A stretch of 64,000 nucleotides of DNA, taken from assembly GCF_017876625.1 (NCBI RefSeq), contig NZ_JAGIOH010000001.1:62001-126000 (forward strand), given 5' to 3'. This DNA is from Streptomyces syringium (GTDB taxonomy: Bacteria; Actinomycetota; Actinomycetes; Streptomycetales; Streptomycetaceae). Below are positions 8,790 through 15,753 of the stretch, piece after piece; the stretch's first letter is position 1; each line of letters opens with the position of its first letter. The position numbers and the translations under genes were made by a program. The notes below the pieces were generated by a model that had not been told where the DNA came from, did no database searches, and worked only from the letters and a program-made list of their open reading frames with translations.

Positions 8790-10151
8790 TCATACGGCGT
8801 CCGGAGAGCGGGAGAGGAAAGCGAGTGCTTCTTCCTGTGTGCCCAGATGGAGGGGCAAGTCGGCGACCCACGCGCAGACGGTCCCGACGAAATCGGGTGA
8901 CACGGGCCGCACAGCCCAATTGACGATCCGGGTCAGCAGCCTCGCCCGGGTGGCCGGCCCCGGCGTCACCACCGTCGGTCGTGGAACGAGCACTCCCACC
9001 ACCGGTGTGCGCTGGACGAGCCCAGCCGTCCGCGACGGGTGGCTGAGCAGGGGCGCACCGTCCGGGCCGGGCTCCAGACAGGCGAAAGGATCGGGGGCAA
9101 GTCGCCAACCGGCTCTCGCCAGGGAGGAGTTGTGTTCCACCAGATACGACATCCAGTTTCTGGGAAAGAGCAGAGCCCGCTCTCCCTCGGTCCGCGTGAG
9201 CGCCCCGCACATCAGCCGCACCTGCCGGGGCCCGGGAGGCCCGAACCCGGCGACGATACGTCTCAGGGCGTCCAGTGTCTCGTTCTCGCTGCGGGAGCGG
9301 GCTGCCAGCTCACCACCGCGGAACACCAACCACAGGTTTCCGGGACGTTCCACGAGCAGGGTGATCGGTACGTATCCCCGTACGGTGTTGCTTGCGGGGG
9401 TGTCCTCCGCCGCGAGCGTGGCCATCCGCACTGCCCCCTCGCCCCGCGCGGCGATCCCGACCGCCCTCGCACCGGCCCGCGCGATGACCAATGCGTCCAC
9501 GGGCGCACCGTTCACTCCGACCGAGCAGGAAGTCGGTACTTCGCAGATCACCCGGCCCGGTTCCGAGCCGCTGAGCTCGACCAGGGCAGCGGTCACCGCT
9601 TCGAATCCGCGCACCGCCCGGTGGGGACCGCCGGGTGACAGCCGGACCGCGGCAGGGGTGCCCAGCCGCCCCAGCTCCGCGTACGTCGCGGCCAGCTCGT
9701 CGGCGCGGTCCGATTCCAGTGCGGCACCCCACGTCAGGGGACTGCCCTCGCCCAGGAGGAGCACCGACGCACCTCGGTGGATCAGAGTGTGCCGGTTGGC
9801 GTCCAGATCAGACCGTAGTTGTCGGCAGTAGCCGCAGTCGGGAGAGGACGCCACCACCAGTACCGGGTGGGATGCGCTCATGCGGCCGGGTCCCGCCCCC
9901 TCCCGGCCCGCGGGGTTCTCCGCGAGAGCCGGATCGTCTCGAAGGCCCTGGCCCCTGACGAGGCCTGCCGACCGCCATGTCTCCAGACACCGCGCGTAGT
10001 CGGCCGTGTGCTCAGGCGGCACAGGGAGACCACGTGCCCAGTCCAGCGCGGCAGGAGATACCCAGGCGGCTGCGGGAACGTCGCAGCGCAGCAGTATGGC
10101 GCCGCCGTCGACTTCCACCAACCGGGCGTCAGGGCTCAGCTGAACGGTCAC
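8790..10151 (-). CDS. Thioredoxin-like domain protein paired with a Cys-rich peptide gene
   Basis: A 453-residue protein; the GTG at 10151 is chosen because GGGAGGAAGAG lies just upstream, while the upstream ATG has none and overlaps the preceding gene. Residues about 1-75 look like a small PqqD-like or leader-recognition-like module. Residues about 95-195 look like a thioredoxin fold: C-G-Y-C at 106-109 and a cis-Pro-type L-G-T-P-A-A-V-R-L at 163-171. Residues about 310-370 (E-R-A-L-L-F-P ... A-G-W-R-L-A-P-D) resemble HPr-kinase-like proteins found in RiPP clusters, but no Walker A P-loop is visible. Domain calls are by eye. It starts 20 bp after the peptide gene, so it may oxidise or otherwise mature that peptide (inference). 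Confidence 0.6.
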   Translation of the reverse strand: MTVQLSPDARLVEVDGGAILLRCDVPAAAWVSPAALDWARGLPVPPEHTADYARCLETWRSAGLVRGQGLRDDPALAENPAGREGAGPGRMSASHPVLVVASSPDCGYCRQLRSDLDANRHTLIHRGASVLLLGEGSPLTWGAALESDRADELAATYAELGRLGTPAAVRLSPGGPHRAVRGFEAVTAALVELSGSEPGRVICEVPTSCSVGVNGAPVDALVIARAGARAVGIAARGEGAVRMATLAAEDTPASNTVRGYVPITLLVERPGNLWLVFRGGELAARSRSENETLDALRRIVAGFGPPGPRQVRLMCGALTRTEGERALLFPRNWMSYLVEHNSSLARAGWRLAPDPFACLEPGPDGAPLLSHPSRTAGLVQRTPVVGVLVPRPTVVTPGPATRARLLTRIVNWAVRPVSPDFVGTVCAWVADLPLHLGTQEEALAFLSRSPDAV

Positions 10152-10171
10152 CGCTCTTCCTCCCGCGCCGG

Positions 10172-10429
10172 TCACCCGTGGCAGTGGGCCCTGAGCTCCC
10201 CCGCGGCGGTGAAGCAGAATCCCGAGCAACAGACGTCGATGCCGGGTAGGCATTCGGCCCCCTCCGGCAGGCAGAACGCCACGGGAGCGGGTGCCGTACA
10301 GGCGGACGGAGCGATGTACAGGTCCGTGAATGCGTCCTCGATCTCGGCGGCGGCGTCGGCGCTCAGCTCTGCGAACGCGTCGACTTGACTCTGGTGAGCC
10401 CGGTCGCGGCGGGCTGGAATCGTGTCCAT
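10172..10429 (-). CDS. Small Cys-rich peptide with knottin-like C-terminus
   Basis: An 85-residue peptide. Residues 1-41 are an acidic helical leader-like segment (D-A-F-A-E-L-S-A-D-A-A-A-E-I-E-D-A-F). The remainder has Cys at 44, 53, 60, 67, 68, 72 and 83. The last six follow C-x6-C-x6-C-C-x3-C-x10-C, the spacing class of inhibitor-cystine-knot peptides, whose usual form is C-x6-C-x6-CC-x3-C-x4-6-C. There is no Sec signal peptide. The start is ATG 10429, with only a weak GGTGG upstream; an upstream in-frame ATG at 10519 is less likely. It is tightly linked to the thioredoxin-like gene downstream. A RiPP-like or disulfide-rich effector is inferred, not shown. Confidence 0.6.
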   Translation of the reverse strand: MDTIPARRDRAHQSQVDAFAELSADAAAEIEDAFTDLYIAPSACTAPAPVAFCLPEGAECLPGIDVCCSGFCFTAAGELRAHCHG

Positions 10430-10478
10430 ACCACCATTGGGCCCGCCCTTTCGCCCGACGTCACCGGCGCGCACAGCG

Positions 10479-10504
10479 CAGTGCCACCGCGTGTGGAGGC
10501 ACTG
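10479..10504 (-). terminator. Hairpin between MFS gene and Cys-rich peptide gene
   Basis: Inverted repeat (10479-10488 with 10495-10504, 9 of 10 pairs, 6-nt loop) in the gap between the end of the MFS gene and the peptide gene. It probably ends the MFS transcript, leaving the peptide unit with its own promoter. Confidence 0.45.
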
Positions 10505-10565
10505 CATCCGAAAAGTCATGTCATCCGATCGACCACCTGGGCCCGACAGTCGCCGGGCGGCGGTC

Positions 10566-11798
10566 TCATGTCAGGACCAGCAGGGCCGCGAGCGCGGGGC
10601 CCAGGGCTCCGCCCAGTTGATAGCAGAGCACGAACAGCCCGATGGCCGTGGGGCGTTGGTGGTCCGGGGCGTCCTTGGTGGCCCGGATGGACAGGACGGC
10701 GTTGCTGCCGGTGGAGACGAGAACGGCTGCTGTGGCAGCGAGCAGGAGCAGCGGCCCCCAGGTGGCGAAAGCCGCGGTGAGGGGGGCGAGTGCGCCGAGG
10801 GTGATCAGGGCGGTGAGGACAGTGCGGGGTGCCAGACGTCCGGAGGAGGCGGAGAGCAGCCAGGACAGGGCCGAGCCGAGGAGCAGGGCGATGAGCTGCC
10901 CGGTGCCGATGGCGTCCGTGGTCCACGGTGTGCGTTGTGCGATCAGCCTCGGCAGGCTGAAGAGGAGGGCGAAGTACGAGGTCGAGAACGCACAGGCAAG
11001 GAGCGCGGATCCGATGAAGGCGGGTGAGCGCAGGAGGGCGGCGGGGACGAACCCGTCGGGGCGGCGCCTCGCGTGGACCGTCAGGGGGACAGCGATGGCC
11101 AGGGCGGCGAGTGCGGCGGCGAGCGGCGCGGTGGGGATGAGGATGAGTGCCGAGGCCAGGGCCACCACGAGACCGGCTCCCCTGGCGTCGAAGGAGGTGG
11201 CGGCGGGTGGTGTCCGATGCGTGTGACGCCAGACCGCGGGTATCGCGAGGAGTGAGACCGCGGACAGCGCGAGGGCCAGGCGCCAGGAGACGGCGCTCGC
11301 GAGGACCGAGCCGAGCAGCGGCCCCGAGGCGCCCAGGATCCCGAATCCGGCGGTGATGACGCCCATGCGCCGGGTGGACCCGGTGAGGTTCATGGCCACG
11401 GCCACGAGGCCCGCGCCTCCGATGGCCTGGACGGCGCGCCCGGTGAGGGCAAGGGGCAGCCAGGGCGCGGTGGTGACGAGCGTGGTGCCGACGGCGACGG
11501 CTGTCCCGCTCAGAAGGAGGGCCGGTCGCAGCCCCCGTTGCCTGATCAGTCCCGCGCACAGCGGGGTGCCGATGGTCATCGCCCAGGCGAAGACCGTGAC
11601 CAGCCAGGTCGCGGTGGCGGTGGGGACCGAGAGGGAGCGGGCCATGGCGGGCAGGATCAGTACGGGCGCGTTGGCCCCCATGGCCATGGGGGCCGCGAGG
11701 AGGGCCAGCCACAGGGCCGGCACTTGCCCGGACGGCGCCTTGCCGGTGAGCGGGGACGCGGAGGCGGTGGCGGGCTCGGCCACCAACTGGTCGGACAT
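10566..11798 (-). CDS. MFS drug:H+ antiporter-type transporter
   Basis: A 410-residue membrane protein with about 12 hydrophobic segments and a DHA1-like pattern (first helix A-L-W-L-A-L-L-A-A-P-M-A-M-G-A-N-A-P; a conserved N-A-V-L-S-I-R-A-T loop late). AGGAG precedes the ATG. It lies 34 bp after the nitroreductase remnant and points away from a MarR gene. Two TCAACGTTGA palindromes lie in the shared upstream region, so efflux is probably MarR-controlled. The substrate is unknown. Confidence 0.85.
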   Translation of the reverse strand: MSDQLVAEPATASASPLTGKAPSGQVPALWLALLAAPMAMGANAPVLILPAMARSLSVPTATATWLVTVFAWAMTIGTPLCAGLIRQRGLRPALLLSGTAVAVGTTLVTTAPWLPLALTGRAVQAIGGAGLVAVAMNLTGSTRRMGVITAGFGILGASGPLLGSVLASAVSWRLALALSAVSLLAIPAVWRHTHRTPPAATSFDARGAGLVVALASALILIPTAPLAAALAALAIAVPLTVHARRRPDGFVPAALLRSPAFIGSALLACAFSTSYFALLFSLPRLIAQRTPWTTDAIGTGQLIALLLGSALSWLLSASSGRLAPRTVLTALITLGALAPLTAAFATWGPLLLLAATAAVLVSTGSNAVLSIRATKDAPDHQRPTAIGLFVLCYQLGGALGPALAALLVLT

Positions 11799-11832
11799 GA
11801 GAACTCCTGGGCGGGGCAGGCGAAGGCGGGCG

Positions 11833-12048
11833 TCAGACGGTGGTGACGGCCTGGCCGTAGGCCAGGCGCGGGGCGCGCGGGTACCAGGCGTTCTCGCCGG
11901 GCCTGCCGATGTTGATCACCATCAGGTCGTAGTCCGCCTGGATCTGCTCGTCCGTCACCGGCTCGGTGGAGAAGGCATTCGCGGTGCGGGCCTCGCGGAA
12001 GAGCAGGCTCTGGGCGTCGGCATCGAGGACGAGGGGGCACGTGGACAC
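11833..12048 (-). pseudogene. Nitroreductase-family gene with large in-frame internal deletion
   Basis: A 71-residue ORF. Its first part (A-Q-S-L-L-F-R-E-A-R-T-A-N-A-F, then P-V-T-D-E-Q-I-Q-A-D-Y-D-L-M) matches the start of RutE-type malonic-semialdehyde reductase/nitroreductase proteins. Its end (V-I-N-I-G-R-P-G-E-N-A-W-Y-P-R-A-P-R-L) matches the very end of the same family. Intact members are about 196 residues, so roughly 125 central residues with the FMN and substrate sites are missing, joined in frame. The product cannot be a working reductase. The gene keeps its place between the MarR-type operators and the MFS gene. Confidence 0.7.
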
Positions 12049-12079
12049 GGTGGTCTCCGTTTGCTCAAGGTTGATTGTT

Positions 12080-12134
12080 TCAACGTTGAGATAAAAACAT
12101 CATGATCGTTCAACGTCAAGTGTTTCAACGTTGA
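12080..12134. promoter_or_regulatory. Paired palindromic operators in MarR divergent promoter
   Basis: Two perfect 10-bp palindromes TCAACGTTGA (12080-12089 and 12125-12134), each within the context GTTTCAACGTTGAGAT. A degenerate copy (GTTCAACGTCAAG) lies between them at about 12108-12120. They sit between the leftward nitroreductase remnant/MFS unit and the rightward marR gene. This is the usual layout for MarR self-regulation and control of a divergent target. Confidence 0.75.
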
Positions 12135-12186
12135 GATACCATCGGCGGTGACATACGGGGGGCACCGGACCGGCTGAGGGAGAGCG

Positions 12187-12696
12187 ATGAGCGGCGACGC
12201 AGTGGACGAGATCATCGAGCAGTGGGTCGCGGAGCGCCCCGACCTGGCCGACGACCTGTGGCCGGTGGAGGTGTTCGGCCGGCTGCAGCGGCTCGGCACG
12301 GCACTGGAGAAGAGGCTCCGGACCTTCGCCGCCGAACGCGACCTGGAGCTCGGCGAGTTCGACGTCCTGTCCACACTCCAGCGCTCGGGCCCGCCGTACG
12401 AGCTGACCGCCGGCGCCTTCCGCAAGGCCTCCATGGTGACCTCGGGCGCCATCACCAACCGCCTCGACCGCATGGAGGCCAAGGGCCTGGTCGAACGGGT
12501 GCGGGACACCGCGGACCGGCGCTCCGTGAAGATCAGGCTCACCGACCGGGGACACGAGATCACCCGCGCCTATATGACCGACCACCTCGTGCACGAGGCC
12601 GGCATGCTGGAACCCTTCGACCGCGCGGAGTGCGAAGAACTCGCGGAGATGCTGCGCCGGCTCCTCGTCTCCTTCGGGGACACCACCATCACGTGA
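12187..12696 (+). CDS. MarR-family transcriptional regulator
   Basis: A 169-residue winged-helix protein. The recognition region (G-A-F-R-K-A-S-M-V-T-S-G-A-I-T-N-R-L-D) and wing (V-R-D-T-A-D-R-R-S-V-K-I-R-L-T) are typical MarR. The ATG at 12187 has GAGGGAGAGCG upstream. It is divergent from the nitroreductase remnant and MFS gene with paired palindromes between, so it probably represses both directions and is released by a small aromatic or drug-like ligand (inference from the family). Confidence 0.9.
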   Translation: MSGDAVDEIIEQWVAERPDLADDLWPVEVFGRLQRLGTALEKRLRTFAAERDLELGEFDVLSTLQRSGPPYELTAGAFRKASMVTSGAITNRLDRMEAKGLVERVRDTADRRSVKIRLTDRGHEITRAYMTDHLVHEAGMLEPFDRAECEELAEMLRRLLVSFGDTTIT

Positions 12697-12779
12697 CCGC
12701 TCCCCCGCTCACCGCCGCAGGTCCGTTCGCCGCGTTGTCAGTGGCCGCGTCGAGGTTCCTCGTATGAGTTCCTCACTGA

Positions 12780-12962
12780 GCCTTCGGCTACGCGTACAAG
12801 CGGCTGTGCTCCCTGACCGGGTCCTTCCTCGACAACTCCTGCTTCTGCCCGTACCAGGGCGAGTGGCTGTCGATCTTTGATCAAGGGCTGACGGCCTTGG
12901 GAAGCACCACGGTCTCCGTGGAGAGCCGACCCGGCTTCGGCATCATCGGGTTCTCCTTCTGA
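12780..12962 (+). pseudogene. Possible orphan coding fragment
   Basis: In the 321-bp gap between marR and btmA one frame is open for 60 codons with no start codon: it begins right after a TGA (12777-12779) and ends at TGA 12960-12962. The translation has protein-like composition (Y-K-R-L-C-S-L-T-G-S-F-L-D-N-S-C-F-C-P-Y and a final G-F-G-I-I-G-F-S-F). I do not recognise the family. It may be the 3' remnant of a lost gene or chance. Nothing else is seen in the gap. Confidence 0.3.
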
Positions 12963-13017
12963 TACCCGCCGCCGACGCCGGGCCGTGACGGATACCTCGT
13001 CAGGCGGACGCGAAGGC

Positions 13018-14271
13018 TCACTGCTCCGTCACGGCCGGGGTGACCGCGCCGGCATCAGCCGTCGTCACCCCTCGGTCCTTCGGCTCGGCATCCAAGTGTC
13101 TCAGCGCCGGAAGCACGGCCACCGCGAGGGCCACCGCGGCCCACCCGACGGCAAGGAGTGCCCCGGTCTGCCGCAGCCCGATCCACTCGACCAACAGGCC
13201 GGCGCCCAAGGTGCCCAGCGGAACCGCCGTCATCGACACCGCGTTCTGCAATCCCAGCACCCGGCCGCGCACCTCTTCCGGAATCCTTTCGGTGACCAGG
13301 ACGAGGAACAGGGCGGGCAGCGGGCCGGCCCCGATCCCGGCGAGGACGGCGGCCCCCAGCATCACGGGGACCGGTGGGAGCAGGGCGAGGCCGGCGATGC
13401 CGACCGTGGACATGACCTGCGCCGCGAGGAAGACCGAACGCCGCGGCCAGCGGGACCCGATGGCCGCGTAGAGCCCCGCGCCGCCGATCCCGCCCACCGC
13501 CAGCAAGGACACCACCAAGCCGAAGCCGCCGGGCGAGCCCTTGTCCACGAGGTACACCGGTAGTACGAGGTTCTGCAAGGGCGCCAGAACGACCACGCTC
13601 GCCGCCGACACCAGCGTGATGCAAGCCAGCACACGGTCACCGATGAGCACACTGAATCCTCGCGCGACGTCCGCCCGGAGCCCGCCTGCCGCAGACGGGG
13701 CGACAGGCCGCGCTCCGATCGACCGCGGCAGTGTGAGCGTGGTGAGCGCCGCGAGAGCCGAGCAGGCCGCGGTGAGCCACAGCACCGTCGTCGGGTCGAC
13801 GAGCATGATGAGCCCGCCGGCCATTGCGGGACCCAGCATCACGACGCCACCGCCGATACTCTCCCGCAGCCCGGCCAGGCGTTCCATGCCGATTCCCGCG
13901 GCGGACGCGACATCGGGCGCGAGCGCTTCCCTGGCAGTCATACCCGGCACGTCGAAGAGGGCGCCGGCGATCCCGAGCACGACGAACCAGGCGACCGTGA
14001 GACCGGAGACGCTGTCGATGACCGGCAGCGCCGCGACACATGCCGCGGATGCCAGATCCGCACCGATGGACAGCCGGCGTCGGCCGACCCGGTCTATGAG
14101 CACTCCTCCGCCCACCGCGGACACCAGCATCGGCAGCGCACTGGCGGCGGCGACCAGGCCGACCGCCGCGGCGTCGCCCGTGCGCAACAGCACCAGCCAG
14201 GGGAGGGCGATGGTTGCCACGGTGTTTCCCAGTAAGGACAAGCCATGGGAGAGGAGGTATCGGGTCAGCAC
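13018..14271 (-). CDS. btmA: BtmA: MFS exporter of the bottromycin cluster
   Basis: A 417-residue MFS protein with about 12 membrane segments and the loop-2 signature (L-I-D-R-V-G-R-R-R-L). The GTG at 14271 starts directly before the first hydrophobic helix; the longer form from 14424 adds a non-membrane stretch overlapping btmB. No strong ribosome site is visible, so the start is uncertain. Position and direction match the putative transporter at the left edge of published bottromycin clusters. It probably exports bottromycin and gives self-protection (inference). Confidence 0.8.
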   Translation of the reverse strand: MLTRYLLSHGLSLLGNTVATIALPWLVLLRTGDAAAVGLVAAASALPMLVSAVGGGVLIDRVGRRRLSIGADLASAACVAALPVIDSVSGLTVAWFVVLGIAGALFDVPGMTAREALAPDVASAAGIGMERLAGLRESIGGGVVMLGPAMAGGLIMLVDPTTVLWLTAACSALAALTTLTLPRSIGARPVAPSAAGGLRADVARGFSVLIGDRVLACITLVSAASVVVLAPLQNLVLPVYLVDKGSPGGFGLVVSLLAVGGIGGAGLYAAIGSRWPRRSVFLAAQVMSTVGIAGLALLPPVPVMLGAAVLAGIGAGPLPALFLVLVTERIPEEVRGRVLGLQNAVSMTAVPLGTLGAGLLVEWIGLRQTGALLAVGWAAVALAVAVLPALRHLDAEPKDRGVTTADAGAVTPAVTEQ

Positions 14272-14395
14272 AGGGGCAGTGTGGCAGAGCCGTTGCGTGA
14301 CGCAGCCGCGTAGCTGGCGCGATCTCTTTGGCGTGAAAAGGAGTTGTTCCCGGCAAGAGGTGGTACGCGCAGTGTTCCAGGACCTCGGTTCCGTC

Positions 14396-15241
14396 TCAAA
14401 TGCGTTCATCCTCACCGAAGGCATACCGGGAGATGTGGCCTACCCGCCGGAGCAGCGGCAGCCGTGAGAGGACCTCGGTGTCGAATGCGAGCCGGAGCCG
14501 CAGCACGAGCGGCAGGTGCCGGAGATCGGCGTCGGCCGCGGTGGCATAGGCGCTGGCGGCCTTGACCAGCCGAAGCCCCGGAACGTCACGCTCCAGTTCA
14601 CGGGGGTCGTCCACACCCCACGCCAGCCGGGCGCCGGTCTGCCGGAACAGCGCCATCGAGCGGGTGGACCGCACGGCGAACCGGGCGTAGGTGTCGAACA
14701 CCATCTCCCCTCGGGCCAGGTGCTTCACCAGGCTCCGCAACATGCGCGGTCCTTCGTCAGCGGCGAGGTACATGGTCAGGCCCTCGGCGACCACCAGTAC
14801 CGGTCGGCCGGTGGGTACGCGTGCCAGCCATTTGGGGTCGGTGACGGATGCGGCGACGGTCTCGCTGTGGGGCCGGGGCGGGTAGAGCTGCTCGCGCAGC
14901 TCGATGACGTCCGGCTGGTCCACGTCGAACCAGCGCACGTCCGGTCCCGGTGCGATGCGCTGGAGTCGGCTGTCCAGACCGCATCCCAGGTGCAGCACGG
15001 TGGCTTCCGGGTGTGCGGCGAGGAACTCCCGTACACGCTGGTCGAAGTACCGAGCCCGGAGGGCGACACCGATGGCACTGGACTGCCGCATCCCCAGCCG
15101 GCTGAAGTCGTAGTCGAGCTTCGCCAGGAGCTCCTCCGCGACCGGGTCGGCGAGCAGCGGACGGGGAGAACGGGCGTCCAGGGCCCGCGCGTAGAGGGGA
15201 GCGAGCAGCGTCTCCGCCGCACCGGTCAGGGAAACCTTCAT
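14396..15241 (-). CDS. btmB: BtmB: SAM-dependent O-methyltransferase (LCM/TcmP-like)
   Basis: A 281-residue protein of the leucine-carboxyl-methyltransferase/TcmP family. The SAM-binding loop is V-L-H-L-G-C-G-L-D-S-R, followed by W-F-D-V-D-Q-P-D-V (acidic ribose-binding loop) and V-V-A-E-G-L-T-M-Y-L. Enzymes of this type methylate carboxylates. In bottromycin biosynthesis the matching gene (botOMT/btmB) is assigned the methyl ester on the aspartate. It runs leftward, divergent from btmC across a 512-bp gap, and precedes btmA. Confidence 0.88.
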   Translation of the reverse strand: MKVSLTGAAETLLAPLYARALDARSPRPLLADPVAEELLAKLDYDFSRLGMRQSSAIGVALRARYFDQRVREFLAAHPEATVLHLGCGLDSRLQRIAPGPDVRWFDVDQPDVIELREQLYPPRPHSETVAASVTDPKWLARVPTGRPVLVVAEGLTMYLAADEGPRMLRSLVKHLARGEMVFDTYARFAVRSTRSMALFRQTGARLAWGVDDPRELERDVPGLRLVKAASAYATAADADLRHLPLVLRLRLAFDTEVLSRLPLLRRVGHISRYAFGEDERI

Positions 15242-15753
15242 ATCCGGCTCCGTCGGCCGGCAGTGGCCGGACTCGTTCGGCGTGACGGCAGGAAGGGATC
15301 AAGGCCGGATGGTGGCTGCTGTCCGGCCCGGCCAGGCCTGTGCCGCCGGGGGCCGGTCACACCAAGGACCAGGTCAGGCACGATGATCGCCTTTCTTCAC
15401 GGGGGACAGGAAGTGGCGGAAATGCCTTCGAGAACTCGGGGCCCCTTTTTCCGGGAGTGCCCTCATCAAGCCGTGGAACACTAGAAGATCTCTTTTGACT
15501 CCGCAAGGTCTTCGACGGCCGTTCACGCCCGTCGGCAACCCGGCCGAGAAGGCCGTCAGTGTGCAGGTGACCTGTGCGATCGCCGTGCTCTCGGGGCGCC
15601 CGATGACTGCCCTGCCGGGCGATCTCCGCTCGGCACGCCCCTGACAGGATGACGCTGCTTTCTCGCCAACATTTGCATGGCCTTGACAGAAATTGCACGT
15701 AGAACCACTCTGGATGAGGTCTTCGCAACTCCGGTCCGGAGAGAGGTGGTTCC
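15242..15753. promoter_or_regulatory. Divergent btmB/btmC intergenic region
   Basis: 512 bp without a convincing gene, expected to hold the divergent promoters of the two arms of the bottromycin cluster. A consensus-like -35 TTGACA is at 15683-15688, about 70 bp before the btmC GTG, but no good -10 is seen at the right spacing. GGAGAGAGG (15738-15746) is the btmC ribosome site. No clear operator palindrome was found. Confidence 0.45.
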
